Shown here in pieces: positions 26,248 through 39,876 of a DNA stretch of 64,000 nucleotides. The first letter of the stretch is position 1. Each line of letters opens with the position of its first letter. Location of the stretch: the NCBI RefSeq assembly GCF_030541005.1, contig NZ_JASSVM010000005.1:240716-304715 (forward strand), read 5' to 3'. The translations under genes and the position numbers were made by a program. The notes below the pieces were generated by a model, which had not been told where the DNA came from, searched no databases, and was given only the letters and a program-made list of their open reading frames with translations. The stretch comes from Marinobacter sp. SS5-14b. GTDB lineage: Bacteria > Pseudomonadota > Gammaproteobacteria > Pseudomonadales > Oleiphilaceae.

Positions 26248-28977
26248 TCAGCTCACCTTGCCACAGCACTGTTTGTACTTCTTGCCAGACCCGCAGGGAC
26301 ACGGCTCATTTCGGCCGACCTTTCGCTCCTGGCGAACGAAGGTATCTGGCGTTGCCTGGCCTTGCTGACCATCTTCGCCCTCACCCTGGGTTGCACTGGT
26401 TTCATCGTGACGAAGCTTGGCCCGGGCCATTTCCCGCTCCAGCTCTTCCTTGCGCCGACGTTCAATTTCTTCCATTTCTTCCCGGCTTTGAACACGCACA
26501 TGGCTCAGTACCCGGGCGACATCACGCTTCATGCTGTCCAGCATATTCTCAAACAGGTTAAACGCTTCACGCTTGTATTCCTGTTTGGGATTCTTCTGGG
26601 CATAGCCCCGCAGATGAATACCCCTGCGCAGGTGATCCATGTTTGACAGATGCTCCTTCCAGAGCGTGTCGAGTACCTGCAGGAACACCTGTTTTTCAAA
26701 CTTGCGCATGGACTCCGCACCGGCGATCTCTTCTTTCGCCTTATACTCCGCCACAATCGCATCGATAATTTTCTGGCGCAGGTTGTCCTCATACAGCTTG
26801 CTGTCTTCTTCCAGCCACTGCTGAATCGGCAGATCGATAGCCATTTCCGACTGCAGCTGCGCTTCCAGACCCGCAACATCCCACTGCTCCGGAATGCTCT
26901 GGGGAGGAATGAATTCACTGATCAGTGAGCCGACGACATCTTCGCGGATGGTATCCACCATCTCGGAGATATCATTCGATGCCATCACTTCATTACGCTG
27001 GTCATAGATAACGGTACGCTGATCGTTCGCAACATCATCGTATTCGAGCAGGGTTTTCCGCATGTCGAAGTTACGACCTTCAACCTTGCGCTGGGACTTT
27101 TCAATGGCGTTGGAGACCATGCGATGCTCGATAGCCTCGCCCTTCTTCATACCCATGGCCTGCATCAGGTTCTTCACCCGCTCCGGCGCAAAGATCCGCA
27201 TGAGGTTGTCTTCCAGCGAGAGGAAGAAGCGGGAAGAACCCGGATCCCCCTGGCGACCGGCACGGCCACGCAACTGGTTATCGATCCGCCGTGACTCATG
27301 GCGTTCGGTACCAATAATGTGCAAACCGCCGGCCTCAAGCACCTGATTGTGACGCTCGGTCCATTCGGCCTTGGCCCGGGCTGCTGCCTCCTCGGAGGTA
27401 GCTTCTGAGGCGGCCAATTCATACTCCCAGTTGCCACCCAGCACGATATCGGTGCCTCGGCCCGCCATGTTGGTCGCAATGGTGACGGCACCCGGTCGGC
27501 CAGCCTGAGCGATGATCAGGGCTTCCGATTCGTGCTGCTTGGCGTTCAGAATTTTGTGGTCGATTCTCGCCTTCTTGAGCAACATGGACAGCAGCTCTGA
27601 GGCCTCAATGGAGGCGGTACCCACCAGGATGGGCCGGCCTTCTGCCGTCACATCCTTGATTTCATCGATAATGGCGTGGAATTTCTCTTCCTGGGTCAGG
27701 TACACCAGGTCGTTGTAATCAATCCGCTGAATCGGCTTGTTAGGCGGAATGACAACCACATCGAGGCCGTAAATCTGACGGAATTCAAACGCCTCGGTAT
27801 CAGCAGTACCGGTCATGCCTGCAAGCTTTTCGTACAGACGGAAGTAGTTCTGGAACGTGGTGGAGGCGAGTGTCTGACTTTCAGCCTGAATTTTCAGGCC
27901 TTCCTTCGCTTCAATGGCCTGGTGCAGGCCTTCACTCCAACGGCGACCGGGCATGGTACGGCCGGTGTGCTCGTCAACAATTACCACCTGACCACCCTGA
28001 ACGATGTAATCAACATCCTTCTGGAACAGGTGGTGCGCACGCAGGCCGGAGTGCACGTGGTGCAACAAGCCCAGGTTAGCCGCAGAGTAAAGGCTCTCGC
28101 CTTCCTGCAGCAGGCCGCGACCGAGCAAAAGCTCTTCCACCTTCTCGTGGCCGCTTTCTGTCAATTCTACCTGGCGGGACTTTTCATCAATGGTGAAATC
28201 GCCGGTGGTTTCACCATCTTCACTAACCTCGCCCTGCTCCAGGCTCGGGATCAATGCGTTGATGGCCTGATAAAGCTTGGAGGAGTCTTCAGCCGCACCT
28301 GAAATAATCAGCGGGGTGCGGGCTTCATCAATCAGGATGGAGTCAACTTCATCGACAATCGCGAAGTTCAGGCCGCGCTGAACCTTGTCTTCAATGCTGA
28401 AGGCCATGTTGTCGCGAAGGTAATCAAATCCGAATTCGTTGTTGGTGCCGTAGGTGATATCGGCCTGATAGGCAGCTCTTTTCTCTTCCGGCGGCTGGCC
28501 AGAAACGACAACTCCGACGTCCATGCCCAGGAACCGATACAGCTTACCCATCCACTCGGCGTCCCGGCTGGCCAGGTAGTCGTTCACGGTGACAACGTGG
28601 ACGCCTTTACCCGGCAGAGCGTTAAGATAAACCGCTGCAGTAGCAACCAGGGTTTTACCTTCGCCGGTTTTCATCTCGGCGATGCGACCTTCATTCAAGG
28701 TCATACCACCCACCAGCTGAACATCGTAGTGCCGCATACCCATCACACGGCGACTGGCTTCACGAACGGTCGCAAAGGCTTCCGGCAAGATCGCATCCAG
28801 GGTTTCGCCTTCTTCGAGGCGACGACGGAACACTGCGGTCTTAACCTGCAACTCGGTATCCGACAGTGCGCCAAACTGCTCCTCAAGTTCATTGATACGC
28901 AAGACCACCTTACGCATCCGCTTGATTTCTCGAGCGTTCTTACTGCCGAACATTTTGGTTGCAAGCTTTGTGAACAT
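26248..28977 (-). CDS. secA: Preprotein translocase ATPase subunit
   Basis: SecA drives proteins through SecYEG by ATP hydrolysis. The 909 residues carry Walker A ([11 protein letters not shown], about 102-112), the [19 protein letters not shown] segment, GTDIVLGGN, and the C-terminal zinc-binding tail [15 protein letters not shown]. Length matches E. coli (901). The gene upstream is an M23 peptidase, with no secM-like ORF, so the E. coli type of SecM arrest control is not evident here. Confidence 0.98.
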   Translation of the reverse strand: MFTKLATKMFGSKNAREIKRMRKVVLRINELEEQFGALSDTELQVKTAVFRRRLEEGETLDAILPEAFATVREASRRVMGMRHYDVQLVGGMTLNEGRIAEMKTGEGKTLVATAAVYLNALPGKGVHVVTVNDYLASRDAEWMGKLYRFLGMDVGVVVSGQPPEEKRAAYQADITYGTNNEFGFDYLRDNMAFSIEDKVQRGLNFAIVDEVDSILIDEARTPLIISGAAEDSSKLYQAINALIPSLEQGEVSEDGETTGDFTIDEKSRQVELTESGHEKVEELLLGRGLLQEGESLYSAANLGLLHHVHSGLRAHHLFQKDVDYIVQGGQVVIVDEHTGRTMPGRRWSEGLHQAIEAKEGLKIQAESQTLASTTFQNYFRLYEKLAGMTGTADTEAFEFRQIYGLDVVVIPPNKPIQRIDYNDLVYLTQEEKFHAIIDEIKDVTAEGRPILVGTASIEASELLSMLLKKARIDHKILNAKQHESEALIIAQAGRPGAVTIATNMAGRGTDIVLGGNWEYELAASEATSEEAAARAKAEWTERHNQVLEAGGLHIIGTERHESRRIDNQLRGRAGRQGDPGSSRFFLSLEDNLMRIFAPERVKNLMQAMGMKKGEAIEHRMVSNAIEKSQRKVEGRNFDMRKTLLEYDDVANDQRTVIYDQRNEVMASNDISEMVDTIREDVVGSLISEFIPPQSIPEQWDVAGLEAQLQSEMAIDLPIQQWLEEDSKLYEDNLRQKIIDAIVAEYKAKEEIAGAESMRKFEKQVFLQVLDTLWKEHLSNMDHLRRGIHLRGYAQKNPKQEYKREAFNLFENMLDSMKRDVARVLSHVRVQSREEMEEIERRRKEELEREMARAKLRHDETSATQGEGEDGQQGQATPDTFVRQERKVGRNEPCPCGSGKKYKQCCGKVS

Positions 28978-29066
28978 AGACCACTGCTTCTTCAGTTAAA
29001 CGGAGGAAGCCGGCATTCTAACCTTATTTGGCGACAGGACAAAAGAAGGGCTTCACGGGAATGAAA

Positions 29067-30023
29067 TCAGCGGCTTGCGCGCTGGATATATTTCTCGGGA
29101 TTTTCAGGCTTGCCGTTGCGGATAACTTCGAAATGCACATGAGGACCGGTAGAACGCCCGGTACTGCCCATCAGCGCAATTCCCTGGCCTTTCTGAACCA
29201 CATTACCGACTTGTACCTTGATGGCCTTGGCGTGGGCGTAGCGGGTGACCAAGCCGTCACCGTGGTCAATTTCAACCAGGTTGCCGTAGCCATAGCGCTC
29301 GTCAGCGTAAGTCACCACGCCGCCTGCTACAGCAATAATGTCACTGCCGTCCTTGCCTGCGAGGTCGACGCCCGCATGCCAGGTACGCTTGCCCGTGAAG
29401 GGGTCTGAGCGGTAACCGTATTTGGACGACAACCACCCCCAGGTGATCGGTCGGCCCTGCACATAGAGTTCGTCTTCCAGCTTTTGGCGCGAAGCCACCT
29501 TGTCAAGCAGGCGCAGCTGTTTTTCGCGGTCTTCTATCTGCATTTCAATCTGATCGATCATTTCGGTCAGTTCTGGCGCACTGAAGGAGTCTGCGGGCAG
29601 GATGCCCTCTTCCGGGCCACCCACCGCTGCGGGTTGATCGAAATTAAACTCATCACTGGTCACCATCCCGGACTCAACAAAGCGCTGACCAAGGGCATCG
29701 AGCCTCAACAGGCTGCCCTGAATCCGTCCAAGCCTCAGCGTCAGGGCATCAATTTGCTGCTGCACGTTTTCCCGAACCCGGGCGACTTCTGCTTGCTGAT
29801 CACGCAGCTTTTCCTGCCATTCCGAAACCAGTTCGGACTCTTGAGGCTGAGCGGCAGCAACCTGACTCATGGCTGCGCGGTAACCGCCCCAACCTGCCGC
29901 CAGAATGACCGCAAGCACCAACAGCACTATCCCTGCCACGGATGCAGCGTTCAGCGGTATCGAGCGGGATTGCCCGTGGCTTTTGCCAACGAAAATTACG
30001 TTCATATCGTCGTTCGGTGTCAT
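29067..30023 (-). CDS. M23 family peptidase (LytM domain), membrane-anchored
   Basis: The 318-residue protein has an N-terminal membrane helix (about 28-50: SVAGIVLLVLAVILAAGWGGY), a coiled-coil region (about 65-110), a linker, then a LytM endopeptidase domain. The metal site is complete: H and D in WHAGVDLAG and the HVHF motif near GPHVHFEVIRNG. It should cleave or bind peptidoglycan crosslinks in the periplasm. Neighbouring dcw genes fit this. The start is ambiguous: ATG 30023 or ATG 30005 (MNVIFVGKSHG), neither with a clear ribosome site. It lies just upstream of secA, as in related genera. Confidence 0.88.
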   Translation of the reverse strand: MTPNDDMNVIFVGKSHGQSRSIPLNAASVAGIVLLVLAVILAAGWGGYRAAMSQVAAAQPQESELVSEWQEKLRDQQAEVARVRENVQQQIDALTLRLGRIQGSLLRLDALGQRFVESGMVTSDEFNFDQPAAVGGPEEGILPADSFSAPELTEMIDQIEMQIEDREKQLRLLDKVASRQKLEDELYVQGRPITWGWLSSKYGYRSDPFTGKRTWHAGVDLAGKDGSDIIAVAGGVVTYADERYGYGNLVEIDHGDGLVTRYAHAKAIKVQVGNVVQKGQGIALMGSTGRSTGPHVHFEVIRNGKPENPEKYIQRASR

Positions 30024-30236
30024 GGTGGAGCCGCAACCTTGTCCTTGTAGTGCTGCGACCCGGAAAATTTCCGAGCGGGTCTGCTATCCTTAGCAACAAC
30101 TACGTACTGATAAATCGTAGCACCCGGTAGACATACTCTTTGTAGACAATGTAAAACGAGTGTCATATCCGTGCTACGCATAAAGCGTGCCGAAGTGTAA
30201 CCAATCGTAAACAGTGGCGTCGAGAAAAAACCGGCA

Positions 30237-30689
30237 ATGAACCGAAAAAGTGATCAGAAAATGATCTTCAACACAACTTCGCCCAATTCGAGCTCCACCC
30301 TCAAAGAGCTGATGGCGAAGGCCGGATTACATATTCAGGCTGAGCAAACCGTGTTGACCGCCATCCCTGAAGAACTGGTTAAAGGTACCTGCTTTGTCAG
30401 TTGTCAGAACGGCGAGTTGGTGTTGTCAACCGACACCGCAAGCAAGGCGACACGCCTGAGGTTCCGGCAACATGAAATTATGGAAGCCCTCAGAGAAAAC
30501 GACCTCTTTCGCTTTGTCTGGAAAATCCGCATAAAGGTCGCGCCGGCCCGATTCAAATCTCGCAAGAAGGTCGAAAAGGTTCCTCTCAGTAAAGAAAATG
30601 CCCGACTCCTCTCAGAGGAAGCCGGGCACACGAAGGATAAAGCGTTGCGCGAGGTTCTCGAAAAACTCGCCAGCCACGTCCGGGATTAA
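30237..30689 (+). CDS. dciA: DciA-like helicase-loading protein (DUF721)
   Basis: DUF721/DciA proteins operate the replicative helicase DnaB in bacteria that lack DnaC. The 150 residues show the family pattern: TLKELMAKAGLHIQAEQTVLTAIPEELVKGTCFVSCQNGELVLSTDTASKATRLRFRQHEIMEALRE. The C-terminal part is basic. It is the only rightward gene between secA and lpxC, and its 3' end is convergent with lpxC. The assignment rests on pattern and typical gene context. Confidence 0.82.
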   Translation: MNRKSDQKMIFNTTSPNSSSTLKELMAKAGLHIQAEQTVLTAIPEELVKGTCFVSCQNGELVLSTDTASKATRLRFRQHEIMEALRENDLFRFVWKIRIKVAPARFKSRKKVEKVPLSKENARLLSEEAGHTKDKALREVLEKLASHVRD

Positions 30690-30700
30690 GGCGTCCCGCC

Positions 30701-31615
30701 TTAACCCGCCGCCAGCACAGGTTTCATGTACGAAATAGGTGCAGTGGCTTCGTCATCGAAGGTCACGACTTCCCATGCGTCTTCTTCCGCCCTGAGCTTG
30801 CGCAGCAGCTTGTTATTCAGGTCATGGCCGGACTTGATACCGCGGAACTCACCAATCAGGCTATTGCCCAGCAGGTAAAGATCCCCGATCGCGTCCAGCA
30901 CCTTGTGTTTGACGAACTCATCCTCATAGCGAAGGCCGTCTTCGTTGAGAATCTTGTAATCGTCTACCACGATCGCATTATCGACACTGCCACCAAGCGC
31001 CAGGTTCATGGCCCGCAGCTTCTCGATATCACGCATGAACCCGAAGGTGCGTGCGCGCGACACTTCCTTAACAAACGAAGTGCTGGAGAAGTCTACGGTT
31101 GCCGTCTGGGCACGGCCCTTGAATACCGGGTGGTCAAAATCGATACCAAAGCTGACCTTGAAACCTTCAAAAGGCAGGAAGGTAGCTTTCTTGCCATCTT
31201 CTTCAACGGTCACTTCGCGTTTGATACGGATGAAGCATTTCGCCGCTTCCTGTTCGGCAATGCCTGCGGATTGCAGCAGGAACACGAACGGGCCGGCAGA
31301 GCCATCCATAATCGGCACTTCAGAGGCACTGAGTTCAACGAAACAGTTGTCAATTCCAAGACCAGCCATAGCCGAGAGCAAGTGCTCTACCGTCGCCACA
31401 CGCACACCGTCTTTTACCAGCGTCGTGGACAGCATGGTCTCACCTACATTTTCCGCACAGGCCCGGATCTCGACCATAGGGTCCAGATCGGTCCGTCGGA
31501 AGATGATGCCCGTATCCACCGGCGCAGGCTTGAGCGTCAGGTAAACTTTTTCACCTGAGTGCAGGCCAACACCTGTCGCACGGATGGTGTTCTTGAGTGT
31601 GCGTTGTCTGATCAT
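30701..31615 (-). CDS. lpxC: UDP-3-O-acyl-N-acetylglucosamine deacetylase
   Basis: LpxC catalyses the committed step of lipid A synthesis. The 304 residues match E. coli (305). Metal ligands are in [15 protein letters not shown] (His) and [15 protein letters not shown] (His and Asp), and the N terminus is [24 protein letters not shown]. It follows ftsZ at the end of the dcw cluster, and its stop is 11 bases from the convergent dciA stop; both stops lie in a short TTAAGGCG/CGCCTTAA inverted repeat. Confidence 0.97.
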   Translation of the reverse strand: MIRQRTLKNTIRATGVGLHSGEKVYLTLKPAPVDTGIIFRRTDLDPMVEIRACAENVGETMLSTTLVKDGVRVATVEHLLSAMAGLGIDNCFVELSASEVPIMDGSAGPFVFLLQSAGIAEQEAAKCFIRIKREVTVEEDGKKATFLPFEGFKVSFGIDFDHPVFKGRAQTATVDFSSTSFVKEVSRARTFGFMRDIEKLRAMNLALGGSVDNAIVVDDYKILNEDGLRYEDEFVKHKVLDAIGDLYLLGNSLIGEFRGIKSGHDLNNKLLRKLRAEEDAWEVVTFDDEATAPISYMKPVLAAG

Positions 31616-31828
31616 CGGTTCATTATTCCGTCACAAAAGAGCGATATTCTGAGCAAAAAACTGCCCGGAGAATATCAGAATTCAAGACTGAGTACCATTT
31701 AACCAGTATGACTTTACTTAACATTTGCAATAGTCATCGGCTATGGTCAATCAGCTCACGCTTGACCGAGACTTTAGGTTCCATCAAAAACCGAGAAACC
31801 TGTCTTTCGCCACATATGAGACAGATTA

Positions 31829-32986
31829 TCAATCAGCCTGCCTGCGAAGGAATGCGGGAATATCGAGATAGTCCACACCCTGCTCTTCGCTTTCTTTACT
31901 CTGGTCCAATGCAACGTTGCCCTGTGTGACGGCACGGCGACGCAGAATCGCCGGGCGATCAAGCTGGTTGTAATCGGTTTTGCCGTCCAGAGTGCGGGAG
32001 TTGTCCACCACTTTGGTGGGCTTCTCGCGCTCACCGCCCAGGCCGGTCGCGACAACCGTCACCTTCAGTTCTTCGGTCATTTCAGGGTCAATCACGGTAC
32101 CCACAACCACGGTGGCCGAGTCAGACGCAAACTCACGCACAATGTCGCCAACTTCGGTAAATTCGCCCAGGTTGAGATCCATACCGGCTGTAATGTTGAC
32201 CAGAATGCCCTTGGCGCCCTGAAGGTTGATATCTTCCAGCAGCGGGCTGCGCACAGCGGCTTCGGCGGCTTCGCGAGCACGGTTCTCACCAGTGGCGCGA
32301 CCGGTACCCATCATGGCCATGCCCATTTCAGACATAACGGTCTTCACGTCGGCAAAGTCGACGTTGATCATACCGTTACGGGTAATCAGGTCGGCGATAC
32401 CCTGAACAGCACCCAGCAACACGTCGTTGGCTGCGGCAAAAGCATCCAGCAGGCTGGTTTTCTTGCCCATCACCGCCAACAGCTTTTCGTTGGGGATGGT
32501 AATCAGCGAATCAACGCTCTCTTCCAGCTCCTTGAGGCCGCACTCAGCAACGCTCATTCGCTTGCCACCCTCGAACTGGAACGGTTTGGTCACCACGGCT
32601 ACGGTAAGAATACCCAGTTCGCGTGCCACTTCTGCGACAATCGGAGCTGCGCCGGTACCTGTACCACCGCCCATGCCGGCGGTGATGAAGACCATATCGG
32701 AACCACTGAGGGCTTCCGCGATACGGTCGCGATCTTCGAGAGCCGACTGGCGACCCACTTCCGGGTTTGCGCCAGCACCCAGGCCTTTAGTGATATTGCC
32801 ACCAAGCTGGATAATCTGGCGTGCGTCCAGGTCCTTCAGTGCCTGGGCGTCGGTATTGGCGCAAATGAATTCCACGCCTTCGATGTCGCTGTTGAGCATA
32901 TGACGCACAGCGTTGCCGCCGCCACCGCCAACACCAACTACTTTGATTACTGCACTTTGCTGAACACTATCAACGAGTTCAAACAT
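31829..32986 (-). CDS. ftsZ: Cell division GTPase FtsZ
   Basis: FtsZ polymerises into the Z ring that organises division. The 385 residues contain the tubulin signature GGGTGTG (in AGMGGGTGTGAAPIVAEVAREL) and the N-terminal VGGGGGNAVRHML. The C terminus DYLDIPAFLRRQAD is the conserved peptide that binds FtsA and ZipA, preceded by a variable acidic linker. It follows ftsA after 100 bases. The 213 bases to lpxC leave room for a separate lpxC promoter. Confidence 0.98.
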   Translation of the reverse strand: MFELVDSVQQSAVIKVVGVGGGGGNAVRHMLNSDIEGVEFICANTDAQALKDLDARQIIQLGGNITKGLGAGANPEVGRQSALEDRDRIAEALSGSDMVFITAGMGGGTGTGAAPIVAEVARELGILTVAVVTKPFQFEGGKRMSVAECGLKELEESVDSLITIPNEKLLAVMGKKTSLLDAFAAANDVLLGAVQGIADLITRNGMINVDFADVKTVMSEMGMAMMGTGRATGENRAREAAEAAVRSPLLEDINLQGAKGILVNITAGMDLNLGEFTEVGDIVREFASDSATVVVGTVIDPEMTEELKVTVVATGLGGEREKPTKVVDNSRTLDGKTDYNQLDRPAILRRRAVTQGNVALDQSKESEEQGVDYLDIPAFLRRQAD

Positions 32987-33086
32987 ATCCCCTACTCCTT
33001 CGTGCTGTTTCCGGTCTTTCCAGGCCGGTTTATTTCGATCGTTATGTGTTTTCGAGAAACCTTCGTGTACTGCTCCTGATGCACCG

Positions 33087-34322
33087 TCAGAAGTGACCGG
33101 TGAACCAGGCTTTCATGCGCTCGACCAGCGAGGGAGCATCCTCGCCTTTGAGCACCGGCGACCGGCCAAGATCCATTTGCCGGAAGCCATGAATCAACAG
33201 CCCCACGCCAGTGGCGTAGATCGGGTTGTTGACTACTTCCGTCATACCGGAGACCGCCTGCGGACAGGCCAGCCTAACCGGCATGTGGAAGATTTCTTCG
33301 GCCAGCTCCACCACCCCTTCCATGGTGGAGGAACCGCCTGTAATCACGATGCCCGCAGGAATCAGGTCTTCAAATCCCGAACGACGCAGTTCCGACTGCA
33401 CCAGAGTGAACAATTCTTCGTAGCGAGGCTCTACCACCTCCGCCAGCGCCTGACGGGACAGGTCCCGCGGCGCCCGGTCACCGACACTCGGCACCTTGAT
33501 GGTTTCGTCGGCACCGGCCAGCTGGGTCAGCGCGCACGCATATTTGATCTTGATCTCTTCAGCGTTCTGCGTGGGTGTTCGCAAAGCCATGGCGATGTCA
33601 TTGGTGACCTGGTCGCCAGCAATCGGGATGACCGCTGTGTGACGAATGGCACCACCGGTAAACACCGCGATGTCGGTCGTTCCCCCGCCGATATCCACCA
33701 CGCACACGCCCAGCTCTTTCTCATCTTCCGTCAGGATGGCGTGACTGGACGCCAGCTGCTCCAGAATGATGTCGTCCACTTCAAGGCCACAGCGCTTCAC
33801 GCACTTTTCAATGTTCTGGGCCGCATTAACCGCACAGGTCACCAGGTGCACTTTGGCTTCCAGGCGCACACCGGACATTCCCATAGGCTCTTTAATGCCT
33901 TCCTGGTTATCGATCACGAATTCCTGCGGCAGGATGTGCAGAATTTTCTGATCCGCAGGAATCGCCACGGCCTGCGCCGCATCGATCACCCGGTCAATAT
34001 CGGCCTGGGTCACTTCCCGGTCACGGATGGCCACGATGCCGTGGGAATTCAGGCTCTTGATGTGGCTACCTGCAATACCGGCGTACACCGAGTGAATGCG
34101 GCAACCGGCCATCAGCTCAGCTTCTTCAACCGCACGCTGAATGGCCTGCACGGTGATTTCGATATTCACCACCACACCGCGCTTCAGCCCGCGGGACGGA
34201 TGGGAGCCGATACCGACGACTTCGATGGTGCCATCCATCTTGCGCTTGCCGACAATCGCAACCACCTTGGAGGTTCCGATATCCAGGCCGACAATCATGT
34301 TTTCCGTTTCAACCGATGACAT
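33087..34322 (-). CDS. ftsA: Cell division protein FtsA
   Basis: FtsA is an actin-like ATPase that tethers FtsZ to the membrane. The 411 residues begin MSSVETENMIVGLDIGTSKVVAIVG, the phosphate-1 motif, and include DIGGGTTDIAVF. The C terminus is MKAWFTGHF, an amphipathic membrane-targeting helix as expected. A GTG at 34334 is in frame, but the ATG at 34322 has a GGTGA site and is preferred. It follows ftsQ after 36 bases. Confidence 0.97.
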   Translation of the reverse strand: MSSVETENMIVGLDIGTSKVVAIVGKRKMDGTIEVVGIGSHPSRGLKRGVVVNIEITVQAIQRAVEEAELMAGCRIHSVYAGIAGSHIKSLNSHGIVAIRDREVTQADIDRVIDAAQAVAIPADQKILHILPQEFVIDNQEGIKEPMGMSGVRLEAKVHLVTCAVNAAQNIEKCVKRCGLEVDDIILEQLASSHAILTEDEKELGVCVVDIGGGTTDIAVFTGGAIRHTAVIPIAGDQVTNDIAMALRTPTQNAEEIKIKYACALTQLAGADETIKVPSVGDRAPRDLSRQALAEVVEPRYEELFTLVQSELRRSGFEDLIPAGIVITGGSSTMEGVVELAEEIFHMPVRLACPQAVSGMTEVVNNPIYATGVGLLIHGFRQMDLGRSPVLKGEDAPSLVERMKAWFTGHF

Positions 34323-34358
34323 GTGTTTCACCAAACCCCAGGTTCGTAGTAATCGTTA

Positions 34359-37598
<3,240 letters not shown>

Positions 37599-37606
<8 letters not shown>

Positions 37607-38684
37607 TGGCGGCCTCCAGACAGTAATTCACGACTCTCTCCGTTGCATCGGGGCGCGCCAGCGAGCGGGCGGCCTCTGCCATTTTCAGAATTTTTTCACG
37701 ACTGCCAGCCAGGTCCTTCAAAGTCTCAGCCAGTACCTCAGGCGTCAGTTGAGACTGAGGCACCAGGATGGCAGCACCCGCTTTAACCATGTGCTGCCCA
37801 TTGCGGGTCTGATGATCATCTACTGCATGCGGAAAAGGCACCAACACCGCCCCCACACCGGCAGCGCACAACTCGGATACCGTCAGCGCACCCGCACGAC
37901 AGATCACCAGATCGGCCCAGGCATACGCCTCGGCCATGTCTCGTATAAACGGCTCTACGCTAGCGCTCACGCCCGCATCCACATACGCCTTACGGGCGGC
38001 GTCAAGATTCTTTTCGCCGCACTGATGCCGCACTTCCGGCCTCTCATTTTTCGGCAGCAAGGCAAGCGCCTGCGGCAACTGCTGATTAAACACCTGAGCG
38101 CCCAGGCTACCCCCAACGACCAACACTCTGACCGGCGCGACTCTGCCATCCAATCGCTGTTCAGGCTCCGGCAGGCTTGCCAGATCTTTTCGTACCGGGT
38201 TGCCTGTGCACCGGGTAATAACCTTGCCGCCGAAACTGCCGGGGAAGGCTTCCAGTACCGTCGTCGCAAAGCGGGTCAACAAACGGTTAGTCATACCGGC
38301 AACCGCGTTTTGCTCGTGAATGATCAACGGCGTCCGCTGCATCCAGGCGGCAACACCTCCGGGGCCGGTAACAAATCCACCCATACCAACCACACAGTCA
38401 GGCCTGATTCGCCGAAGTAACGTGTAGGCTTCACCCAGCGCCCGCATCAAACGAAAAGGCGCCAGCAACAGGGCCAACTTACCCTTACCCCGCAAGCCGG
38501 AAATATGGATCAGGGAAAGCGGTATATCGGTCTCACCAATCAACCGCTCTTCCATGCCGCCTTTGGCGCCCAACCAGTAAACTTCGTGACCGAGCTCCTG
38601 CAAGGCCCTGGCAGTTGCCAGCGCCGGAAATACGTGACCACCAGTGCCTCCGGCCATCATGATGAATCGGCGAGGGCTACTCAT
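37599..38684 (-). CDS. murG: Lipid II synthase (GlcNAc transferase)
   Basis: MurG adds GlcNAc to lipid I to form lipid II on the inner face of the membrane. The 361 residues start [28 protein letters not shown] with the donor-binding GGTGGH. Further on are [13 protein letters not shown] and [14 protein letters not shown]. It overlaps ftsW by eight bases (ATGAGTAG) and murC by eight. Confidence 0.97.
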
Positions 38685-39876
38685 AAACGGCCCCTCCCCG
38701 TGTCTTTCGGCCAGCTTGTTCCGTTGTCATCCGCACTTTATCGAGGCGTTCCATCTCCACTCGCGCCAATACGCCAAGGCCAATACAGGTGACCAGCAGG
38801 CTTGACCCACCATAACTGACCAGAGGCAGGGTCAGCCCCTTGGTTGGCAGCAAGCCCGTGCACACGGCCATGTTGATGCCGGCCTGCAGGCCGATCAGCA
38901 AGCTGATGCCATAGCTGAAGCAAGCACCGAATGGCATACCACTCTTTTCTGCCCTTCGGGCAATCACAAAACCGCTCACCACCAACGCAGTGAACAATGC
39001 CAGCACAATCAGCGCACCAATGAGCCCGAATTCCTCGGCAATAATCGCGAAAATAAAATCGGTATGGGCTTCCGGCAGAAAGAACAGCTTCTGAACCGAA
39101 TTGCCCAGGCCAACACCCGCCCACTCACCACGGCCAAAGGCGATCAGTGACTGGGTTAGCTGATAACCACTATCAAACTGGTCTTTCCATGGGTCCAGGT
39201 AGCTCACTACCCGCTTCAGCCGGTAAGGCGCACTGACAATCAAAACCGCGCCCAGGAACGCCAGTACGCCAATCAGAGGCAAAAACCGGGTCAGCCTTAC
39301 GCCGCTCAGGAAAATCATCGCCGCAGCCGCTGCCGTCAGAACAACGGAGGCGCCAAAATCCGGCTCAGTCATCAGCAGACCCACCGCCAGGATCAACACA
39401 ATCACCGGCTTGGAAAAGCCCCACCAGGTATTGAGCAACTCGTCCCGGCGGCGCACAACATAGCCGGCCAGGTAGGCAATCACGCAAAGTTTCGCCACTT
39501 CCGAAACCTGAACATTGAACAGGCCCATCGGTATCCAGCGGGTCGACCCGTTAACGGTGTGGCCCAGGGGGGTCAGAACCAGCACCAGCACCAGCATACC
39601 CGTTCCCAGCAGCAGCCAACCGCTGCGCTCCCACCATGAAACCGGCACATTGACCGCAACCAACGCCGTCAGGCAGCCAAGCGCAGCGAAAATCACCTGC
39701 CGTATGACATAGTGATAGCTATTACCCAGGGTTGCCGCCGCCATATCCATCGAGGCCGATGAAATCATCACCACGCCGATGACCAGGAGTGCGATCGACG
39801 TGACGATCAACACCGGTAAGGGCTGCAAGTCCAGGGCCTTACCCTGATAGGACTGAGTAGCGGCTGCAATCTGCAT
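38677..39876 (-). CDS. ftsW: Peptidoglycan glycosyltransferase FtsW (SEDS family)
   Basis: FtsW polymerises glycan strands at the septum together with FtsI. The 399 residues have about ten membrane helices and SEDS family segments (GSTRWIPMGLFNVQVSEVAKLCVIAYLAGYV, YQLTQSLIAFGRGEWAGVGLGNSVQKLFFLPEAHTDFIFAIIAEEFG, and PTKGLTLPLVSYGGSSLL). A GTG at 39879 is in frame, but the ATG at 39876 shares a base with the murD stop (TGATG) and is preferred. Confidence 0.96.
   Translation of the reverse strand: MQIAAATQSYQGKALDLQPLPVLIVTSIALLVIGVVMISSASMDMAAATLGNSYHYVIRQVIFAALGCLTALVAVNVPVSWWERSGWLLLGTGMLVLVLVLTPLGHTVNGSTRWIPMGLFNVQVSEVAKLCVIAYLAGYVVRRRDELLNTWWGFSKPVIVLILAVGLLMTEPDFGASVVLTAAAAAMIFLSGVRLTRFLPLIGVLAFLGAVLIVSAPYRLKRVVSYLDPWKDQFDSGYQLTQSLIAFGRGEWAGVGLGNSVQKLFFLPEAHTDFIFAIIAEEFGLIGALIVLALFTALVVSGFVIARRAEKSGMPFGACFSYGISLLIGLQAGINMAVCTGLLPTKGLTLPLVSYGGSSLLVTCIGLGVLARVEMERLDKVRMTTEQAGRKTRGGAVYE

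Noticed and set aside
28978..29066. SecM-like arrest peptide upstream of secA
   Set aside because: The gap is only 89 bases and no small ORF with an arrest-like C terminus is visible.
33093..34319. Long rightward open frame opposite ftsA (about 400 codons)
   Set aside because: It mirrors ftsA exactly on the other strand, has no family resemblance and is rich in His and Arg as expected of antisense of a GC-rich gene.
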